Below are positions 8,762 to 11,622 of a stretch of 11,622 bases of DNA, in pieces. Made by a program: the position numbers and the translations under genes. The DNA is taken from positions 1 through 11,622 of the forward strand of contig NCSJ02000642.1 in NCBI GenBank assembly GCA_002812745.2. Direction: 5' to 3'. Below the pieces are notes generated by a model that saw only the letters and a program-made list of their open reading frames with translations, was not told where the DNA came from and searched no databases. The stretch comes from Scytalidium lignicola. Taxonomy: Eukaryota > Ascomycota > Leotiomycetes. Positions within the stretch are counted from its first letter, which is position 1, and every line of letters begins with the position of its first letter.

Positions 8762-9071
8762 AGCAATCTAAAGTAATAAGGGTCGTCGTGATGGATTTTA
8801 GCAATTTGATTTACCCACACGACGTCGGGCGACGTTGCTCATACTGTGGCGAGCCTGACCAAATTCGCGATGCGAGCGGCGTGCTTCCCTTCCGTCGACA
8901 AGCTCTTTGGCTCGCACTAACTAAGGAATAAATCCATCAGAGTCTGTAGTAGTAAAATGGGTTAGAATTTAATGTCTACAGTTAAATTTTACACTTTTAC
9001 ATAAGATCGACTTTGATTTCAAACTGCCTGCTCCAAAGTTTGACCTTTTCTTTAACTTGATATCTAATTAC

Positions 9072-9085
9072 TTCCTAATTAGGAA
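9072..9085. promoter_or_regulatory. Mcm1-like (MADS-box, CArG) palindrome
   Basis: TTCCTAATTAGGAA is a perfect 14-bp palindrome containing CCTAATTAGG, a CC(A/T)6GG box, the form bound by Mcm1/SRF-type MADS factors. It lies about 310 bp upstream of the sgf73 ATG. Binding is inferred from consensus only. Confidence 0.5.
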
Positions 9086-9245
9086 ACAGTTCTTTCAACG
9101 TCTTCTTTGTTATGGTCAAGCAACAACTAATAAAATCATGGGACCTATATTGAGAACTATAGATTATATCTTTCTTTCTAGAAAACTCAACGATGTGAGC
9201 TCATTCGAATTCATAACTTCATAATGCTTGATGCTAAGGACCTAT

Positions 9246-9251
9246 CACGTG
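9246..9251. promoter_or_regulatory. CACGTG E-box, copy 1
   Basis: TCACGTGA (9245-9252) is a palindromic E-box matching the core used by fungal bHLH factors such as Cbf1, about 485 bp upstream of sgf73. Confidence 0.4.
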
Positions 9252-9271
9252 ATCAATCTTAATACTATTGT

Positions 9272-9277
9272 CACGTG
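9272..9277. promoter_or_regulatory. CACGTG E-box, copy 2
   Basis: A second CACGTG lies exactly 26 bp from the first in an otherwise AT-rich stretch. A pair this close is more suggestive than a single copy. Confidence 0.4.
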
Positions 9278-9397
9278 CTCAACCCCCCAAGTTCTTTAAG
9301 CTAAGTTAAGGTGCTTAGGAAGAGACAGTCCCCAGCGTATATAACTGCTGCGTCTTGTTCATCTCCAACTTCACTGGAATCTCAACGATCTAGACCC

Positions 9398-11095
9398 TTA
9401 CAACTCATCCCTCACTCTTCCCCCCTTCCCATCCTTCCCACTAACCTCACTTACCTTCCCCATATCTACAAGGCCTCTCTTAATCATGCTTGTCAAGAGC
9501 TCATAGACAACCTGCGCACCAGCTAGTGCTGTCTGCTCTCCTCTTCCATCATAAGCGGGTGCAACTTCAACGATATCTGCACCAACAACGTTTAATCCCT
9601 CAACACCTCTTAAAATTCGAATCAACTCTCGAGTGGTCCATCCACCTGCTTCAGGTGTACCTGTCCCGGGAGCAAGTCCTGGATCTATAACATCGATGTC
9701 AACAGAGAGATATACCGGGACTTCGGTACCAATTCGAGAAAGAATGGCGTTTATGACGCCCTTGGGACCACCGAGATCATCGATATCGTCGGATGATATA
9801 CGGAGGAATCCTTGACGCTCATCATCCTCAAAGTCTCCCCAGTCATCACCAGATAATCTTGTTCGTAGTCCAGCATGAACAGACGAACCATTAAGGATCA
9901 GCCCTTCGTTAGATGCAATCCAGAACATTGACCCGTGGTTGAACTGTGCTTGATCACTGGGCCATGGTAAAGGATATTTAGCTGGGTGCCATGTGTCGAG
10001 ATGAGCGTCAAAGTGGAGGACTGCAACTGGGCCTTTGTATATGTTGTTTAAGGCTCTGAGAGCTGGCAATGCGAGTGAGTGATCACCTCCTAGAGAGATG
10101 AGTTTAGGGTGCTTAATCGAGGAAGATAAGGGGGTACGGTGGCCTAGTTCAAGGAAGGCAGAGGTCATCTGATCAAGGGCAAGAGCATTGTCCAAAGGAG
10201 TGACTGGAATGTCACCACAGTCTGTGATAGTGGCCCAAGAGGAATAAGGGTTTATAGCGGCGCGGGGATTGAAACCTCGGAAGGAGGTTTGACGGGCTGA
10301 AGCACCACGGATAGCGCGGGGTCCAAATCGCGCGCCTAAAGATGTTAGAGCAGGTTGGGAAGATTATTTTGAAACTCGCTATAAAAAGACTACCATGCTA
10401 CCATAAAAAGGAAAGCCTAAAGACTAATTGAGCAGAAGATGATGAAGAAAACAGAAACTCACCAGGTCTGTAACTCACGGCGGTGTCAAATGGTACTCCT
10501 ATGATTCCAATATCAAATAAATGCTCTGGATTTGCCAGGCATTTAGTATAATCAAGATGAGCAAATGTCGATATCCCAGAGAATCCCCACTAGAAAGGAT
10601 ATCAGCATCTATCTCGACATTCCTTATCTCTATTGCTCCAATGCATTCTAACAGCAGATTGATAACGATGAAACTATAACAAAAAGGTCCAATAATTGAG
10701 AGATAACAATGATCCCAAGCTTACAGCTAAAATCAGCAACTTTTTAAAATAAAATAAAAACGATTCTCCTTCCATATTCCACAATTCCCAGGTCTAAATT
10801 CCTCATTTGCACCTGTATCCCACTCCTCCCGAAACCCGAACAAGAAACCCCAACAACTCAAATCACGAATAAAGATAACAAATAACGAACAGAATAAATA
10901 GTGNAAAAAGAAAATCAAAATAAAAATCAAACCACAAACCTCAAACTCCCACTTCCTTTTCAATTCCTCCGGACTCTCCTTCTCCCAGACCCGCTCGTGC
11001 AATGGGACCTGATCCTCCTCTCCATGGTGACCATGAGATAAGGCAACGCCCGCCAGTAAGGACGCGGCAAGGACACCGCCTGTGAAGATATGCAT
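9398..11095 (-). CDS. Agmatinase-like ureohydrolase with signal peptide and C-terminal RDEL
   Basis: Three exons (11095-10940, 10589-10463, 10335-9398) join to 1,221 nt, 406 aa. Introns have donors GTTTGT and GTGAGT and acceptors TCTAG and TTTAG. The ureohydrolase family uses two Mn ions; agmatinases hydrolyse agmatine to putrescine and urea. All expected ligands are present: H180 (GGDHS), D204, H206 and D208 (FDAHLD), and D307 and D309 (SVDIDV), with E351 in VEVAP. FGPRAIR near residue 100 is typical of the agmatinase branch. The first 20 or so residues ([20 protein letters not shown]) form a signal peptide, followed by a His-rich start of the mature chain, so the protein enters the secretory pathway. 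The last four residues are RDEL, a KDEL-like ER-retrieval signal. The first in-frame ATG is at 11093-11095, with A at -3. Substrate is not proven; secreted fungal relatives are mostly uncharacterised. Confidence 0.92.
10590..10939 (-). other. Intron 1 of the agmatinase-like gene, 350 nt, contains an ambiguous base
   Basis: Donor GTTTGT at 10939, branch-like GCTGAT and acceptor TTCTAG at 10590-10592 join WEFE to [11 protein letters not shown] in phase 0, matching the family. It is T-rich on the coding strand and contains n at 10904. I looked for an inner exon and saw none. Confidence 0.75.
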
Positions 11096-11622
11096 TATTC
11101 GTTTGCAAAACCTTATACCAGAACTATACAAAATTAAAAAGTGAAACAATTACCAGGAGAAGAAGAATAAGAAGAGAAAATATATATATCGCGAGTTATC
11201 GGACTTGCAGACCTAGGGCAATCAATGTGGGTTCAGAAGAGATCCCAAAAATGGCAGGTCCAGGCGATAAACCCCATCCAATCCACAGAGCGAGCCAAGA
11301 AAGTTGTCCAATGACTTTTTCTTCTCCCCCCGTTAGAAAAAGGCTAATAAGTTACCGGTATTAACTAGTTTACTTTAAATTACTTAGCACTTAACTTATC
11401 GGAGAAACTCTCTTTAGCGCTTAATCTAACGCACAAAAAAACATGCAAAAAAGGGCCAAAAATGCTATTTACGATTACGTCGTGTTGCTTTTTCTGTAGC
11501 GCTATGACTTAATAATAATTTGACGGGGAAAAAGAAGGGAAAAAAAGAGACAACTGTGCAAAGCAGCATGATAACGTAACGGCTCAGCAGCAACAGATGA
11601 GACGGATTGTGGACCCGTAGAT
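11096..11622. promoter_or_regulatory. Upstream region of the agmatinase-like gene; rest without recognisable content
   Basis: 527 bp to the right edge, AT-rich with many homopolymer A runs. A TATATATAT stretch at 11181-11189 lies about 86 bp upstream of the agmatinase ATG and is a plausible TATA element. Nothing coding is supported from 11200 to the end. An ATTACGTCG at about 11473-11481 is a weak CREB-like half-match. Confidence 0.45.
11181..11189 (-). promoter_or_regulatory. Candidate TATA box of the agmatinase-like gene
   Basis: An alternating TATATATAT lies 86 bp upstream of the start codon, a sensible distance for a fungal TATA element. Confidence 0.4.

Larger units (their letters stand above)
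8762..9397. promoter_or_regulatory. Intergenic: sgf73 promoter and 3' flank of the agmatinase gene
   Basis: 636 bp between the sgf73 start and the agmatinase stop. The first roughly 160 bp next to sgf73 are GC-balanced and include a CGACGTCG palindrome at 8820-8827 (CREB/ATF-like core). From about 8925 to 9310 the sequence is clearly AT-rich, and within it are a 14-bp palindrome (9072-9085) and two CACGTG boxes (9246-9251, 9272-9277). TATATAA at 9338-9344 lies 54 bases beyond the agmatinase stop. No gene is supported. Confidence 0.55.

Noticed and set aside
9311..9526. Plus-strand 71-codon ORF after the TATATAA
   Set aside because: Most of it is antisense to the conserved C-terminal part of the agmatinase-like protein and the peptide matches nothing I know; only the possible antisense transcript is kept as a finding.
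10900..10910. The n at 10904 as a sign of a frameshift or misassembly in a gene
   Set aside because: It lies inside intron 1 of the agmatinase gene, in a homopolymer-rich stretch, and does not affect the coding sequence.

Overview
This window looks like ordinary nuclear DNA from a filamentous ascomycete (Pezizomycotina). The reasons are short GT-AG introns with CTAAC/CTGAC-type branch points, fungal versions of SNF5 and Sgf73, a fungal secreted-type agmatinase, and compact gene spacing. I cannot place it more precisely. There are no RNA genes, CRISPR arrays or intact mobile elements that I can support. One ambiguous base (n at 10904) lies inside an intron.

Layout: (1) 1-1170, minus strand, the N-terminal 390 codons of a low-complexity, basic/serine-rich protein of unknown family that runs off the left edge. 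(2) 2170-3720, minus strand, a four-exon EBP1/PA2G4-type (S. pombe Cdb4-like) methionine-aminopeptidase-fold protein. (3) 4090-6310, plus strand, a two-exon SNF5/INI1/Sfh1-family chromatin-remodelling subunit, divergent from gene 2 across a 369-bp shared promoter. (4) 6945-8761, minus strand, a five-exon Sgf73 (ataxin-7 homologue, SAGA complex), tail-to-tail with SNF5. (5) 9398-11095, minus strand, a three-exon agmatinase-like ureohydrolase with an N-terminal signal peptide and a C-terminal RDEL tetrapeptide. All exon joins were derived by hand from splice motifs and reading-frame continuity, and each assembled CDS is a whole number of codons.

Two chromatin co-activator subunits (SWI/SNF or RSC, and SAGA) sit next to each other, beside a ribosome-biogenesis-type protein. 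The arrangement may be fortuitous. I found no new multi-gene system. The points most worth a second look are the signal peptide plus RDEL on the agmatinase, a palindromic Mcm1-like site and two CACGTG boxes upstream of sgf73, and two introns whose length is a multiple of three and which contain no stop, so retention would give in-frame isoforms of EBP1 and Sgf73.
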